Part shown: piece after piece, positions 27,114 through 36,310 of the stretch
Layout of the letters: each line of letters starts with the position of its first letter
Numbering within the stretch: position 1 is the first letter of the stretch
NCBI GenBank assembly: GCA_034189505.1
Contig: JAXHUR010000001.1
Span: forward strand, 1 to 64,000
From: Geoalkalibacter_A sp034189505
Lineage (GTDB): Bacteria > Desulfobacterota > Desulfuromonadia > Desulfuromonadales > Geoalkalibacteraceae
Reading direction: 5' to 3'
Length of the DNA stretch: 64,000 nt
The notes under the pieces: generated by a model
Told to the model about the DNA's origin: nothing
The model's input: only the letters and a program-made list of their open reading frames with translations
The model's database searches: none
Translations under genes and position numbers: made by a program

Positions 27114-28469
27114 TCATCCCTGCTGGTCATATTCTTTGATCTTGTAAAGAAGCGCCCGCAGGCTGATCTCGAGCAACTCAGCGGCATGGGTGCGATTTCC
27201 ATCGGTGCGGGCAAGAGCACGCTGGATGAACTCACGTTCCATGCGTGCAATGGCTTTTTTCAAGGACAAATCTTCGAGTTGATCGCGATTGCGGCGCCGA
27301 ACCTCCCAGGGCAGGTCCCGCAATCCGATGCGGGGGCTGCGGCAGAAGATCAGCGTGCGTTCGATGAAGTTGCCCAGCTCGCGTACATTGCCGGGCCAGT
27401 CGTAGTTTTCAAGCCGCTCAAGAGCCTCCGGGTCCATTTCCGGAGCCGGGCGCTTCTCCTTGCGGGCATAATGCGCCAGGAAATGAGAAACCAGGGGGGT
27501 AATATCCTCTCGTCGCTCGCGAAGAGGCGGCAGATGGATATCGATGACGTTAAGCCGGTAGTAAAGATCCTCCCGAAACCGACCCTGCTCCACCGCCTGT
27601 TTGAGATCGACGGCGGTCGCTGCCAGGATGCGTACGTCCACGGCGCGGCTGCGGGTTTCTCCGACGCGGCGGATCTCTTTCTCCTGCAGAACCCGCAGCA
27701 GCTTGGGCTGCAACTCCATGGGCAGCTCTGCAATTTCATCGAGAAAAAGGGTGCCGCCATGAGCGGCGGGAAACATCCCCTGGTGATCACGTGCCGCGCC
27801 GGTAAAGGCGCCGCGCACGTGGCCGAACAGCTCGCTTTCGATCAATCCCGCAGGAATCGCTCCGCAGTTGAGAGACAGAAAAGGTCCATCCGCACGTGAA
27901 CTTTTCCGATGCAGCTCACGCGCCACCAACTCCTTGCCGGTGCCCGTTTCGCCGCTGATCAGAACCGGAGAAGAGGCCGGAGCAACCTGTGACGTCAGGC
28001 GCATGACCTGCGCCATGATTTCACTGCGAAAAACCAGCTCCGAGGACTTGTCCCGCGCTTCAAGCGCCTCGTGCAGGCGCCTGTTCTCCCGCTTGAGGCC
28101 GAGGCGCTCCTGAGCTTTTTTCAGCGTCAGCACGACCTCGTCCGGCTTGAAGGGTTTGGAGATATAATCGTAGGCTCCAAGCTTCAAACACTCCATCGCC
28201 AGCTCAAGGCTTCCATAGGCCGTCATCATGATGATGGTGGCGTCATGGGGGATCTCGGCCTGCGCCTGCAGAAAATCCAGCCCTCCCAGCACCGGCATGC
28301 GCACATCGCACAGGACAAGGTCGGTGGATTCATCTTTCAAACGCTGCAGGCCGGCGCGTCCATCCTCCGCCTCGTACACGCGGTAGCCTGCGCGTTCAAG
28401 CATGGTGCGCAGCATGTGACGCATGGATGCGTCGTCATCGATGACAAGAATGTGCAGCGGTTCACTCAT
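27114..28469 (-). CDS. NtrC-family sigma54-dependent response regulator
   Basis: 451 aa: receiver domain with D55, AAA+ domain with GETGTGKE (173-180) and intact GAFTGA (220-225), and a C-terminal Fis-type HTH (RTHAAELLEISLRALLYKI). Its ATG overlaps the stop of the upstream sensor kinase by 4 nt. It lies just upstream of the second minor-pilin operon and its sigma54 site, so that operon is a plausible target alongside PilR targets. No specific ortholog name is assigned. Confidence 0.93.
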   Translation of the reverse strand: MSEPLHILVIDDDASMRHMLRTMLERAGYRVYEAEDGRAGLQRLKDESTDLVLCDVRMPVLGGLDFLQAQAEIPHDATIIMMTAYGSLELAMECLKLGAYDYISKPFKPDEVVLTLKKAQERLGLKRENRRLHEALEARDKSSELVFRSEIMAQVMRLTSQVAPASSPVLISGETGTGKELVARELHRKSSRADGPFLSLNCGAIPAGLIESELFGHVRGAFTGAARDHQGMFPAAHGGTLFLDEIAELPMELQPKLLRVLQEKEIRRVGETRSRAVDVRILAATAVDLKQAVEQGRFREDLYYRLNVIDIHLPPLRERREDITPLVSHFLAHYARKEKRPAPEMDPEALERLENYDWPGNVRELGNFIERTLIFCRSPRIGLRDLPWEVRRRNRDQLEDLSLKKAIARMEREFIQRALARTDGNRTHAAELLEISLRALLYKIKEYDQQG

Positions 28470-29950
28470 GCTGTCCCCTCTTCATGTACCGGAAGCCTCA
28501 GAACGAACCGGCTGCCGCGACCTGTCTCGGAGACCACATCGAGGCGCCCGCCCATCTGCTCGACGGCCTTATGGCAGAAAAACAGACCAAGCCCCCGCCC
28601 CCTGCCCGGCTCCTTGGTGGTGAAAAACGGGTCGAAGATCTGTGCAGCCACCTCCTGGTTCATTCCCGGCCCGTCATCTTCAACTTCGAAAACGATCCAG
28701 GATGCCTCAAAGCGCCCCCTTACCGCGACAGTCCCGGCGTTGCCGCATGCATCTCGGGCATTGAGCAGCAGATTGGTGAAAACCTGCACCAGTTTATGCC
28801 GCTGGGCTCGCACGGGAGACAGCTTCTGAGGGATTTCATCGGCCAACCGCATCGCCCCCTTGAACAGCCCCTGGTGCGTCAATAGAGTCATGGCTTCATG
28901 CGCAGCGTCGCCCGGGTCGAAAACATCCTGTGCGGCATCCCCGGGCCGCGCGAAATCGAGCAGATCGCGCACCAGCTTATCGATGCGCTCCAGCTCATTC
29001 TGCGCGTACTGGACGAGGTCCGGGAACTCCTTTCCGTTGGACTCGCCTTTGAGCATCCCCAGATATCCCATGGCCGCGCCAAGCGGGTTGCCGATTTCAT
29101 GCGCCATGCCGGCAGCCAGATGCCCGACGGCAGCCATCTTCTGAGAACGCGCGAGACGGCCCTGTGTTTCGGAGAGTTCGCGGTTGGCCCGATGCAGAGA
29201 CGCGATGGTCTGTTCCGTCTGGCGGCGGCTGTGCGCGAGAGCCTCCGTCATGGTGTTGAACGAGGAGGTCAATTGGGCAATTTCACGGGGGCCGTGCACG
29301 TCCAGCTCGTGGGAAAGGCGGCCTTCAGCGATTGCCGAGGTCGCCTCCATCAAACGGCGGGTGGGACCGATCACAGACCGGTCGATCAGGTAGACCCCGA
29401 AGGCAACAAGAACCACACTGAATCCCGCAATCAGTAAAAGGGCCGTGTTGCGGGCCAGGGCCACGCGCTGCGCGACACCGTCCAGGGAAAAACGGGCCGA
29501 CAGAACACTCCCGCCGTTTTGATCGCCATGCAGGGGCAGAATCACATCGAAAAATCCACCGGTGGCACCGGGCATCAGGGCGCGCAGACCGCGGGGCGTC
29601 TCGATGCGGGTCATCATTGTACCGGATTCAAGGACGCGCCGTAGATCCGCGGCATTCTCACCGGGCGGCAATCGACCGCTGCGCTTCTGCAGGGAAGAGT
29701 CGAACACGCTATGTTCCAGCAGATCCAGCTCCCCGGAAAAACGCTGCAGCACATGATCAACAGGAACGCTGGTTGGTTGCCTCCCCCCCTGCCAGGACAC
29801 CACTCTGAGCAGAGTGATCACACGATCCACTCTTTCCTGACGCAGGGTTTCCTCCAGCACCTCGAGGAGAAACACGCTCGAAAGAAGCAGACCGGCGCAC
29901 ACCAGGAGGGTGGTGGTAAGTACGATCTGGGCACGCAACCCCATGATCAT
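28466..29950 (-). CDS. Membrane sensor histidine kinase (partner of 27114-28469)
   Basis: 494 aa from the ATG at 29950 (GAGGAG 7 nt upstream; a GTG at 29965 is less likely). TM1 is near residues 7-30, an extracytoplasmic sensing region runs to about 170, and TM2 is LLLIAGFSVVLVAFGVYLI. A HAMP domain, HisKA with GMAHEIGNPLGAAMGYL and HATPase with FTNLLLNARDAC, DDGPGM and GRGLGLFFCHKAV follow. It resembles the ZraS/AtoS class that activates sigma54 regulators. The ligand is unknown. Confidence 0.92.
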   Translation of the reverse strand: MIMGLRAQIVLTTTLLVCAGLLLSSVFLLEVLEETLRQERVDRVITLLRVVSWQGGRQPTSVPVDHVLQRFSGELDLLEHSVFDSSLQKRSGRLPPGENAADLRRVLESGTMMTRIETPRGLRALMPGATGGFFDVILPLHGDQNGGSVLSARFSLDGVAQRVALARNTALLLIAGFSVVLVAFGVYLIDRSVIGPTRRLMEATSAIAEGRLSHELDVHGPREIAQLTSSFNTMTEALAHSRRQTEQTIASLHRANRELSETQGRLARSQKMAAVGHLAAGMAHEIGNPLGAAMGYLGMLKGESNGKEFPDLVQYAQNELERIDKLVRDLLDFARPGDAAQDVFDPGDAAHEAMTLLTHQGLFKGAMRLADEIPQKLSPVRAQRHKLVQVFTNLLLNARDACGNAGTVAVRGRFEASWIVFEVEDDGPGMNQEVAAQIFDPFFTTKEPGRGRGLGLFFCHKAVEQMGGRLDVVSETGRGSRFVLRLPVHEEGTA

Positions 29951-30107
29951 TTCTGCTCTCCTCACTTGATCTTGTAATTAATTCTAACTAATAGCATATC
30001 TGATTTTGCAACGCCACGATTTTCATGGGCGATTCCAGAGAAGCGGGATGTGCGCCCTGGTTCAACCCGCCACCCCGGTAAATCAACGGACCGGCCTGTC
30101 TGGGAAA

Positions 30108-30136
30108 TTGGCAAAAGCGCAGTTTGCTGGTATAAG
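30108..30136 (+). promoter_or_regulatory. Candidate sigma70 promoter of the ferredoxin operon
   Basis: TTGGCA (30108-30113), 17 nt, TATAAG (30131-30136), 45 nt before the ferredoxin ATG. Confidence 0.55.
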
Positions 30137-30181
30137 TGGCGAATCTCAACCCTACTTCATCCATCACAAGGAGAAATTTTC

Positions 30182-30394
30182 ATGTCATCCATTCCCGTCG
30201 TGGATCAGGAAGCCTGCATCGGCTGCGAGGTCTGCACCCAGATCTGTCCAGAGGTGTTCCGCATGGAAGAGGTGGCCGGTTCCGGCCATGGCCATGATCA
30301 CAAATCGGTGGTTTACAACCCGACCGGCGCACCAGCGGAAAAGATCGAAGAGGCGATGGACAACTGCCCGGTCGCCTGTATTTACTGGTCCTGA
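30182..30394 (+). CDS. Small [4Fe-4S] ferredoxin
   Basis: 70 aa from the ATG at 30182, which has AAGGAGAAA upstream. CIGCEVCTQICPEVF gives three cluster cysteines plus one more, and NCPVACIYW near the C-terminus provides the distal CP ligand. This is the single-cluster bacterial ferredoxin pattern. A His-rich GSGHGHDHKS insert lies between the two halves. It should be a soluble low-potential electron carrier; its partner is not evident from the neighbours. Confidence 0.9.
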   Translation: MSSIPVVDQEACIGCEVCTQICPEVFRMEEVAGSGHGHDHKSVVYNPTGAPAEKIEEAMDNCPVACIYWS

Positions 30395-30443
30395 GGTCGG
30401 GCTGCGAAACGCATCGCAGCCCCGCTTTCCCAACTGATTTTCG

Positions 30444-31664
30444 GTGCCGACGGTGACCCTTTCCCGCAACATCCGCGCCCTGTACGCTTTCTCCTTCCTG
30501 AAGATGACCCTGTTTCCCATGGCGATCATCACCCTGTTCTGGAAGGACCATATCGGCCTGAGCCTGACCGAGATTCTTTTGATCCAGGGGCTTTTTTCCC
30601 TGGCGACGCTGCTGTTCGAATATCCCTCCGGCTATCTCAGCGACCTGCTCGGTTATCGGTTGTGCCTCAATATGGCGGCGGCACTGGGCATTGTTGGCTG
30701 GGGATTCTATCTCAGGGCGGACAGTTTCGGCACGGTACTGCTGGCGGAGCTGATCCTCGGCGCCTCTTTCGCCTTCATCAGCGGATCGGACAGCGCGCTG
30801 CTTTATGAAACTCTCGACAACGAAGACAGGACCCATCAGTATTCACAGTTCGAGGGTCGCATGCTGGGACTGGCCCAGACCGGTGAAGCGGTGGGAGCCC
30901 TGTTTGCGGGCACCCTGTATGCGTTTTTCCCTCTATTGCCATTCATCATTCAGGTGGCCATCTGGGTGATGATTCTGCTATTGACCTTTTCCATGCGTGA
31001 GCCGGAGCGGACGCATACCCCGCATGGCGGATCGCATCTGACCCAGGCATGGGGCACTGTTCGTCACGCCCTCAAGGAGAACCGCCGGCTGCGGGCGGCC
31101 CTGCTGTTTTCGGTCTTTCTCGGTCTCGCCTCCTTTTATCCGGTGTGGCTGATTCAGCCGTTCATGCAGGAGACCGGCGTGCCTCTGGCCTGGTTTGGTC
31201 CCATCTGGGCCGGAGCCAACCTCACGGTGGCGATCTTTTCCTGGCTCAGCCACCGCGTGGCGTTTGCGCTGGGGACACGCATGATGGCGATAACCCTGGT
31301 CGGTCTCGTCCTGGCGGGGTACCTGGGGCTGGCGATGACTGCGGCGAGCCTGAGCTTTCTCTTCTACTACCTGCTCACCAGCATGCGGGGGCTTCAGGGG
31401 CCGATGCTCAAAAACTGCATTCAGCTGCAGAGTCGATCCGGAAACCGGGCAAGCATCATGTCGATCAAATCCTTCCTGTTCCGGTTTTTCTTTTTCTGCA
31501 CCGGCCCCCTGGCCGGCATGGCAGCCGACCGGTGGGGACTCAACACTGCATTCTTTATCCTCGGAGTTGCCATGATGCTGGTTCTTGTGCCGGCGGTGGT
31601 CGTTTTTATACAATCGACGAATGATGAAAAGAGGGAATTTTCCGCCGGAAAGGAGCCTTCATGA
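30444..31664 (+). CDS. MFS transporter
   Basis: 406 aa with about 11-12 hydrophobic segments. The first loop reads GYLSDLLGYRL, matching the MFS GxLaDrxGRk signature. The substrate is not predictable. A GTG at 30444 is used; a second GTG at 30453 is possible and neither has a strong ribosome site. It overlaps the downstream lipoprotein by 4 nt. Confidence 0.82.
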   Translation: MPTVTLSRNIRALYAFSFLKMTLFPMAIITLFWKDHIGLSLTEILLIQGLFSLATLLFEYPSGYLSDLLGYRLCLNMAAALGIVGWGFYLRADSFGTVLLAELILGASFAFISGSDSALLYETLDNEDRTHQYSQFEGRMLGLAQTGEAVGALFAGTLYAFFPLLPFIIQVAIWVMILLLTFSMREPERTHTPHGGSHLTQAWGTVRHALKENRRLRAALLFSVFLGLASFYPVWLIQPFMQETGVPLAWFGPIWAGANLTVAIFSWLSHRVAFALGTRMMAITLVGLVLAGYLGLAMTAASLSFLFYYLLTSMRGLQGPMLKNCIQLQSRSGNRASIMSIKSFLFRFFFFCTGPLAGMAADRWGLNTAFFILGVAMMLVLVPAVVVFIQSTNDEKREFSAGKEPS

Positions 31665-32215
31665 TGATACGTAGAAAAGCGATCGGGACGGCAATTTTTA
31701 TCTGTAGCACTCTGCTGGTGCTGCTTTCCGGGTGTTCAGGCGTCACGGGCAAGATGTCGGGTGCCGGCGGCCCTCCGCAGAAAATGTACATCGACGCAAC
31801 ACGCCACTTCGCGGTGGAGTTTCCTGGCGACTGGGAGAAGTTTCTGGACCCGGATTCCGACACCCTCCCTGGAGCCGACGCGGTGGGCTGGCAGTCGCCC
31901 GAAACAGAGGGCAGCGCCCCCGTTGCACGCATGGCGGTGATTATCCCCCACGAAAATCTGGATTTCTCCCAGACAAAAGCTGCAATCGCGCGTCACCTTG
32001 ATGGGTTTACTCCCGGAAAAGAAGCAGACATCGAAGTCGCGGGGCTGAGAGGAAAAGACCTCTATGGCACAAATCCCCTTCGGCAGTATCGCATTGTGCT
32101 GCTCGGCGATCCGTTCGTGCGGTATGTTATCCTGTATTCAGCTTTACCGGACTATTTCGAGACATATCAGGACAAATTCAAGGATATGATCAAATCCTTT
32201 GGAACACTGCGGTAA
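31661..32215 (+). CDS. Predicted lipoprotein of unknown function
   Basis: 184 aa. The lipoprotein signal LLVLLSGC gives lipidation at about C25. The mature part (about 45-184) has the pattern of a small PsbP/MOG1-like fold (FAVEFPGDWEKF near its start, ending FKDMIKSFGTLR); this fold call is tentative. AGGAG 5 nt upstream supports the ATG. It is coupled to the MFS gene before it. Confidence 0.8.
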   Translation: MMIRRKAIGTAIFICSTLLVLLSGCSGVTGKMSGAGGPPQKMYIDATRHFAVEFPGDWEKFLDPDSDTLPGADAVGWQSPETEGSAPVARMAVIIPHENLDFSQTKAAIARHLDGFTPGKEADIEVAGLRGKDLYGTNPLRQYRIVLLGDPFVRYVILYSALPDYFETYQDKFKDMIKSFGTLR

Positions 32216-32223
32216 CATGCCCG

Positions 32224-33726
32224 ATGGACCCCTGGATCGAGACGACAATCAGCTGGCTGCCGAGCGGTGTGCCCTACTATCTGCTGCTCGGCCTCATATC
32301 GCTGCTTGAGTCGCTGGCGATCGTCGGCATTTTTGTTCCCGGCAGCGTCTTGATCGTCATGGCCGGCTTTCTGGCGGCCCACGGCCAGGGAATGATTGCG
32401 CCGATCATGATTTTTTCCGCCCTGGGAGCCATTATCGGCGATCTGACCAGTTTCTGGCTGGGCGCACGTTTCGGCTCTACCGTATTGCAGCGTCCGACGA
32501 TGATAAGAAGGCAGCACCTGGTCATCAGGGCGCGACGCTTTTTCCTCGATCACGGCGGCAAAAGCGTTTTCTTCGGGCGGTTTCTGGGATTCCTGCGCCC
32601 CTTTATCCCCTTGATTGCCGGCAGCACCCATATGGCGCCTCTGCGTTTCGTCATCTATGCCGTCATCAGCGGCATTCTCTGGGGGCTGGTTTACCCCGGG
32701 CTGGGGTATTTTTTCGCCGCCAGCTGGCGTCACGTTCAACTCTGGAGCGGCCGGTTCAGCCTGATCCTTGTTTTTCTGCTGGTGCTGCTCATCGTCAATC
32801 ACCTGTTCTGGCGCAAATTTTTCCCCCTGCTGCGGCGTCTGGCCATACGGCTGTGGCGTTCGGCGCTAAGGCTCCGGGACCGGCTGATGGAGACAGCCCT
32901 GGCACGGCACTGGGAACGCAGGTATCCCCGCCTCTGCCGATTCGTCGGCAACCGCTTCGCGACAGGGCGCGGCACCGGAATCGTTCTCTCTCTCGGGTTC
33001 CTGATCAGCCTGGTATTTGCGGCTCTTTTTTTCTGGATCAGCCGGGCGGTTCTGACACAGACCCCTTTTGCGCGAAGCGATCTTGCCCTGCACAGGCTTC
33101 TGCAGGGGATCAGACAACCGGAAGCCGATCTGTTTTTTGAAGGACTCATGCAGTTCGGCGCAGTGACGGTTATCCTTATCCTGGGCACTCTGTGCCTGCT
33201 GTGGCTGCTGCTCAACAGGCGACGCCTGTTCGCTTCCCTGCTGATCATAGGTTTGGCCTGCGGGCAGGCTCTGCTGCTGGCCCTTCAATGGCTGTTCAAG
33301 CGTCCTCCCCCCCAGGAGGCGGCTATCGGCTTCGAAGGGGCGCTCTCGGTTTTTCCCAGCGCCGCGGCCTTCAACAGCCTGGTATTTTACGGCCTGGTCG
33401 TCTACTTTTTACTTGGATCCGTTCGCGAGGCTGAACACCGCTTTTATCTGGTATCCGGCGCCAGCTTTCTGGTGCTGGTTGTCGCGTTCAGCCCTCTTTA
33501 CCTCGGTATGCAGCGACTCAGCGATGTTCTCGGCGGCCTTGTCCTGGGAGGATGCTGGCTGGCCGTACTGATCACGGCGGGAGAAATGCCTCTGCGCCAC
33601 CCGGAGATGTTTCCTGCCGATAGTCGAGAACCCGTCATTCGAAGGAAAAAGGCGCGAATTATTTTTCTGACAGTGATGGCTATTGCTGCCGCCGCTATCA
33701 TCGCCGCATTGATTGCGCATCTCTGA
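32224..33726 (+). CDS. DedA-PAP2 fusion membrane protein with degenerate PAP2 domain
   Basis: 500 aa. Residues 1-200 are a DedA/SNARE-associated domain (ESLAIVGIFVPGS, FGRFLGFLRPFIPLIAGSTHM), a family linked to lipid transport and membrane homeostasis. Residues 255-465 match a PAP2 phosphatase layout, but the three catalytic motifs are lost: KX6RP reads Q-WLFKRP-PP, PSGH reads PSAA, and SRX5HX3D reads SPX5QX3D. The PAP2 part is therefore probably not a phosphatase. DedA-PAP2 fusions are known; loss of all motifs is the unusual point. Confidence 0.85.
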   Translation: MDPWIETTISWLPSGVPYYLLLGLISLLESLAIVGIFVPGSVLIVMAGFLAAHGQGMIAPIMIFSALGAIIGDLTSFWLGARFGSTVLQRPTMIRRQHLVIRARRFFLDHGGKSVFFGRFLGFLRPFIPLIAGSTHMAPLRFVIYAVISGILWGLVYPGLGYFFAASWRHVQLWSGRFSLILVFLLVLLIVNHLFWRKFFPLLRRLAIRLWRSALRLRDRLMETALARHWERRYPRLCRFVGNRFATGRGTGIVLSLGFLISLVFAALFFWISRAVLTQTPFARSDLALHRLLQGIRQPEADLFFEGLMQFGAVTVILILGTLCLLWLLLNRRRLFASLLIIGLACGQALLLALQWLFKRPPPQEAAIGFEGALSVFPSAAAFNSLVFYGLVVYFLLGSVREAEHRFYLVSGASFLVLVVAFSPLYLGMQRLSDVLGGLVLGGCWLAVLITAGEMPLRHPEMFPADSREPVIRRKKARIIFLTVMAIAAAAIIAALIAHL

Positions 33727-33752
33727 CACATTCACCACGGGGAACATTTGCC

Positions 33753-34778
33753 ATGACTCTTCGCCTGCCCGCCGAATGGGAAGACCAGGACGGCGTCCTG
33801 CTGGCCTGGCCGCATGAACAGACCGACTGGGCCCCCGTCCTTGATCGGGTCGTGCCGGTGTTTCGCGATCTGGCCTGCGCCATCAGCCGCCACGAGAAGG
33901 TTTTGATCGTTACGCCGGCTCCAGACCTGGTTTTCAACGCGCTGGGAGACGTCCAGGTAAATCGGGACCGGATCAGGGTGCTTGAAATCCCCACCAACGA
34001 TACCTGGGCGCGCGATTTCGGCCCCATCACCATTTATCGGGACAACCGGCCGGTTCTGCTGGATTTCGGCTTTAACGGCTGGGGCTTGAAGTTTCCGAGC
34101 AACTTCGATAATCAGGTTACCCGCAATCTGGTACGGGCCGGCACCTTCGGTGAAACCGCGCTGCATACCTCCGGCCTGATTCTCGAAGGGGGCAGCATCG
34201 AAAGCGACGGCTGCGGCACCCTGCTCACCACGGGCGCCTGCCTGCTGGAGCCCAACCGCAATCCCCATCTGGATCGCCATGGAATAGAAGCCGCCCTGTC
34301 CGCGAACCTGGGCGTCGATCACATTCTGTGGCTGGAAAACGGCTACCTTGAAGGCGACGACACCGACTCGCACATCGATACGCTGGCAAGACTCTGCCCC
34401 GATGGCACCATCGCCTACGTAACCTGCGACGATGAAACAGATCCGCACTATGAGGAGCTACGCCGTATGGAGGAAGAACTGTCCGGACTGCGCACCCGTG
34501 ACGGCCGCCCGTTCCACCTCATCCCCCTGCCCTGGCCGCGCCCCCGATTCGATGACGGAGGCCAGCGACTGCCGGCCACCTATGCCAACTTCCTGGTCAT
34601 CAACAACGCCGTGCTGGTCCCCACCTACAATGACCCGAGAGATAAGGAGGCTTTGACGCGCATCGCCGAGGCTTTCGCGGGGCGGAAAATCATCGGCATC
34701 GACTGCTCCCCCCTGATCCTTCAGCACGGCTCCCTGCACTGTGTCACCATGCAGCTGCCTAAAGGAGTATTGCCATGA
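33753..34778 (+). CDS. aguA: Agmatine deiminase
   Basis: 341 aa, peptidylarginine deiminase-like family. PTNDTWARDFGPI, LILEGGSIESDG, GDDTDSHIDTLARL and the catalytic-Cys segment GSLHCVTMQLP are present. It converts agmatine to N-carbamoylputrescine and ammonia. It overlaps aguB by 4 nt, which supports agmatine as substrate rather than peptidylarginine. Confidence 0.94.
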   Translation: MTLRLPAEWEDQDGVLLAWPHEQTDWAPVLDRVVPVFRDLACAISRHEKVLIVTPAPDLVFNALGDVQVNRDRIRVLEIPTNDTWARDFGPITIYRDNRPVLLDFGFNGWGLKFPSNFDNQVTRNLVRAGTFGETALHTSGLILEGGSIESDGCGTLLTTGACLLEPNRNPHLDRHGIEAALSANLGVDHILWLENGYLEGDDTDSHIDTLARLCPDGTIAYVTCDDETDPHYEELRRMEEELSGLRTRDGRPFHLIPLPWPRPRFDDGGQRLPATYANFLVINNAVLVPTYNDPRDKEALTRIAEAFAGRKIIGIDCSPLILQHGSLHCVTMQLPKGVLP

Positions 34779-35671
34779 CCGCACAACGGACACTGACCCT
34801 CGGCATGATTCAACATGCCTGCAGCACTGACCGTGAGGCCAACATTCGCAAGAGTATCGAAGGGATTCGGGACGCCGCCGCCCAGGGTGCACAGCTCATG
34901 GTTCTGCAGGAGCTGCATACCGGCCCCTACTTCTGCCAGATCGAGGACACGGACTGCTTCGACCTGGCGGAACCGATTCCGGGGCCATCCACAGAGAGGT
35001 TCGGTGAACTGGCCCGCGAGCTGGGAGTGGTCATCGTCACCAGCCTGTTCGAGAAAAGAGCGCCCGGCCTTTATCACAACACCGCCGTGGTCATTGAAAA
35101 AGACGGCTCCATCGCCGGCCGCTACCGTAAAATGCACATCCCTGACGATCCCGGCTACTATGAAAAATTCTACTTCACCCCCGGCGATCTTGGGTTCACC
35201 CCGATTGACACCTCTGTCGGGCGCCTGGGTGTGCTGGTCTGCTGGGATCAGTGGTACCCGGAGGCGGCCCGCATGATGGCCCTGGCCGGTGCACAGATGC
35301 TGATCTACCCCACCGCGATCGGGTGGGATCCGCGCGACCCGGAGGATGAACGGCAGCGCCAACGGGAAGCCTGGCTGACCATTCAGCGCGCCCATGCCGT
35401 GGCCAACGGCCTGCCGGTGATCAGCGTCAACCGGGTCGGATTCGAACCCGATCCGGGGGGACATTCACCGGGCGCTCTTTTCTGGGGAAGCAGCTTTGTC
35501 GCGGGCCCCCAGGGCGAGTGGCTGGCCCGCGCCGATGAGGAGAAGGAACAAGCCCTTACCGTGAGTGTAGATCTGCACCGCAGCGAAATGGTGCGCCGCA
35601 TCTGGCCTTTTCTGCGTGACCGCCGCATCGATGCCTACGGCGACCTGACCCGGCGTTTTCGCGACGGCTGA
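34775..35671 (+). CDS. aguB: N-carbamoylputrescine amidase
   Basis: 298 aa nitrilase-superfamily enzyme with the Glu-Lys-Cys triad visible in QELHTGPYF, YRKMHIPDDPGYYEKFYF and VCWDQWYPEAAR. It hydrolyses N-carbamoylputrescine to putrescine, CO2 and ammonia. Together with aguA it makes a two-gene putrescine route from agmatine. Confidence 0.95.
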   Translation: MTAQRTLTLGMIQHACSTDREANIRKSIEGIRDAAAQGAQLMVLQELHTGPYFCQIEDTDCFDLAEPIPGPSTERFGELARELGVVIVTSLFEKRAPGLYHNTAVVIEKDGSIAGRYRKMHIPDDPGYYEKFYFTPGDLGFTPIDTSVGRLGVLVCWDQWYPEAARMMALAGAQMLIYPTAIGWDPRDPEDERQRQREAWLTIQRAHAVANGLPVISVNRVGFEPDPGGHSPGALFWGSSFVAGPQGEWLARADEEKEQALTVSVDLHRSEMVRRIWPFLRDRRIDAYGDLTRRFRDG

Positions 35672-35677
35672 TGTTTT

Positions 35678-36310
35678 TCAGGGGAGCTGCCGCAGCAGCA
35701 ACCCTCCCCGGTAAAGCAGGTAAAAGGCCGCCATCTGCACCACGTGATAGAGGTCATTGTGATTAAAATGCGGGTGAAGCGCAAAGCCTGACTGCTGAAT
35801 GCCCGCGGCGAGCAGGGAGGTCAGGACACCCAAAGTAATCCAGCGTCCCGCAATCCGCCCCTTTTTCAGCCAGCACCAGGCCTGCAATCCGCCGACGAAA
35901 AGCAGCGAGGGCAGATAATCGAGCACCACGTACAAAAAAGCGTCGTGAGACGTCATCCACCAGGCATAAACCGCCCATTTCACGAACGCCGCCGCGAGGA
36001 GAACCTGTCGTATCCGCCCGTGGAACATGCTGCGGATCATGGCGGTCAAAAAACACAGACTGGCGATTCCGACCGCCTGCACGGTCAGTTTCCACAACAG
36101 CGCACTGCCGAAACCGTCCAGCAGGTCAGGAAAACCGTGGACGGAGCCCCCGCTGAATGCCGCCACCGCGGAAAAGATAAACACAAGACTCCAGTCACCG
36201 ATCACACGGTCATTGAGTCTGCGCCCCTGCCGCCATAGACGCACCCCAAGGCACAGCACCCACATCCCGAGCAGATAATCGGTCAAAACCGTCATAGGTT
36301 CATGTATCAA
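35678..36310 (-). CDS. Polytopic membrane protein of unknown function
   Basis: 210 aa with about seven hydrophobic segments. Conserved-looking polar residues in membrane positions are SGGSVHGFP (about 54-62), DYLPS (about 130) and HPHFNHNDLYHVVQ near the C-terminus. This S/H...D...H-x-H arrangement recalls CREST-type seven-TM hydrolases (alkaline ceramidase-like); the link is inference only. It is convergent with aguB, 6 bp apart. Confidence 0.75.
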   Translation of the reverse strand: MIHEPMTVLTDYLLGMWVLCLGVRLWRQGRRLNDRVIGDWSLVFIFSAVAAFSGGSVHGFPDLLDGFGSALLWKLTVQAVGIASLCFLTAMIRSMFHGRIRQVLLAAAFVKWAVYAWWMTSHDAFLYVVLDYLPSLLFVGGLQAWCWLKKGRIAGRWITLGVLTSLLAAGIQQSGFALHPHFNHNDLYHVVQMAAFYLLYRGGLLLRQLP

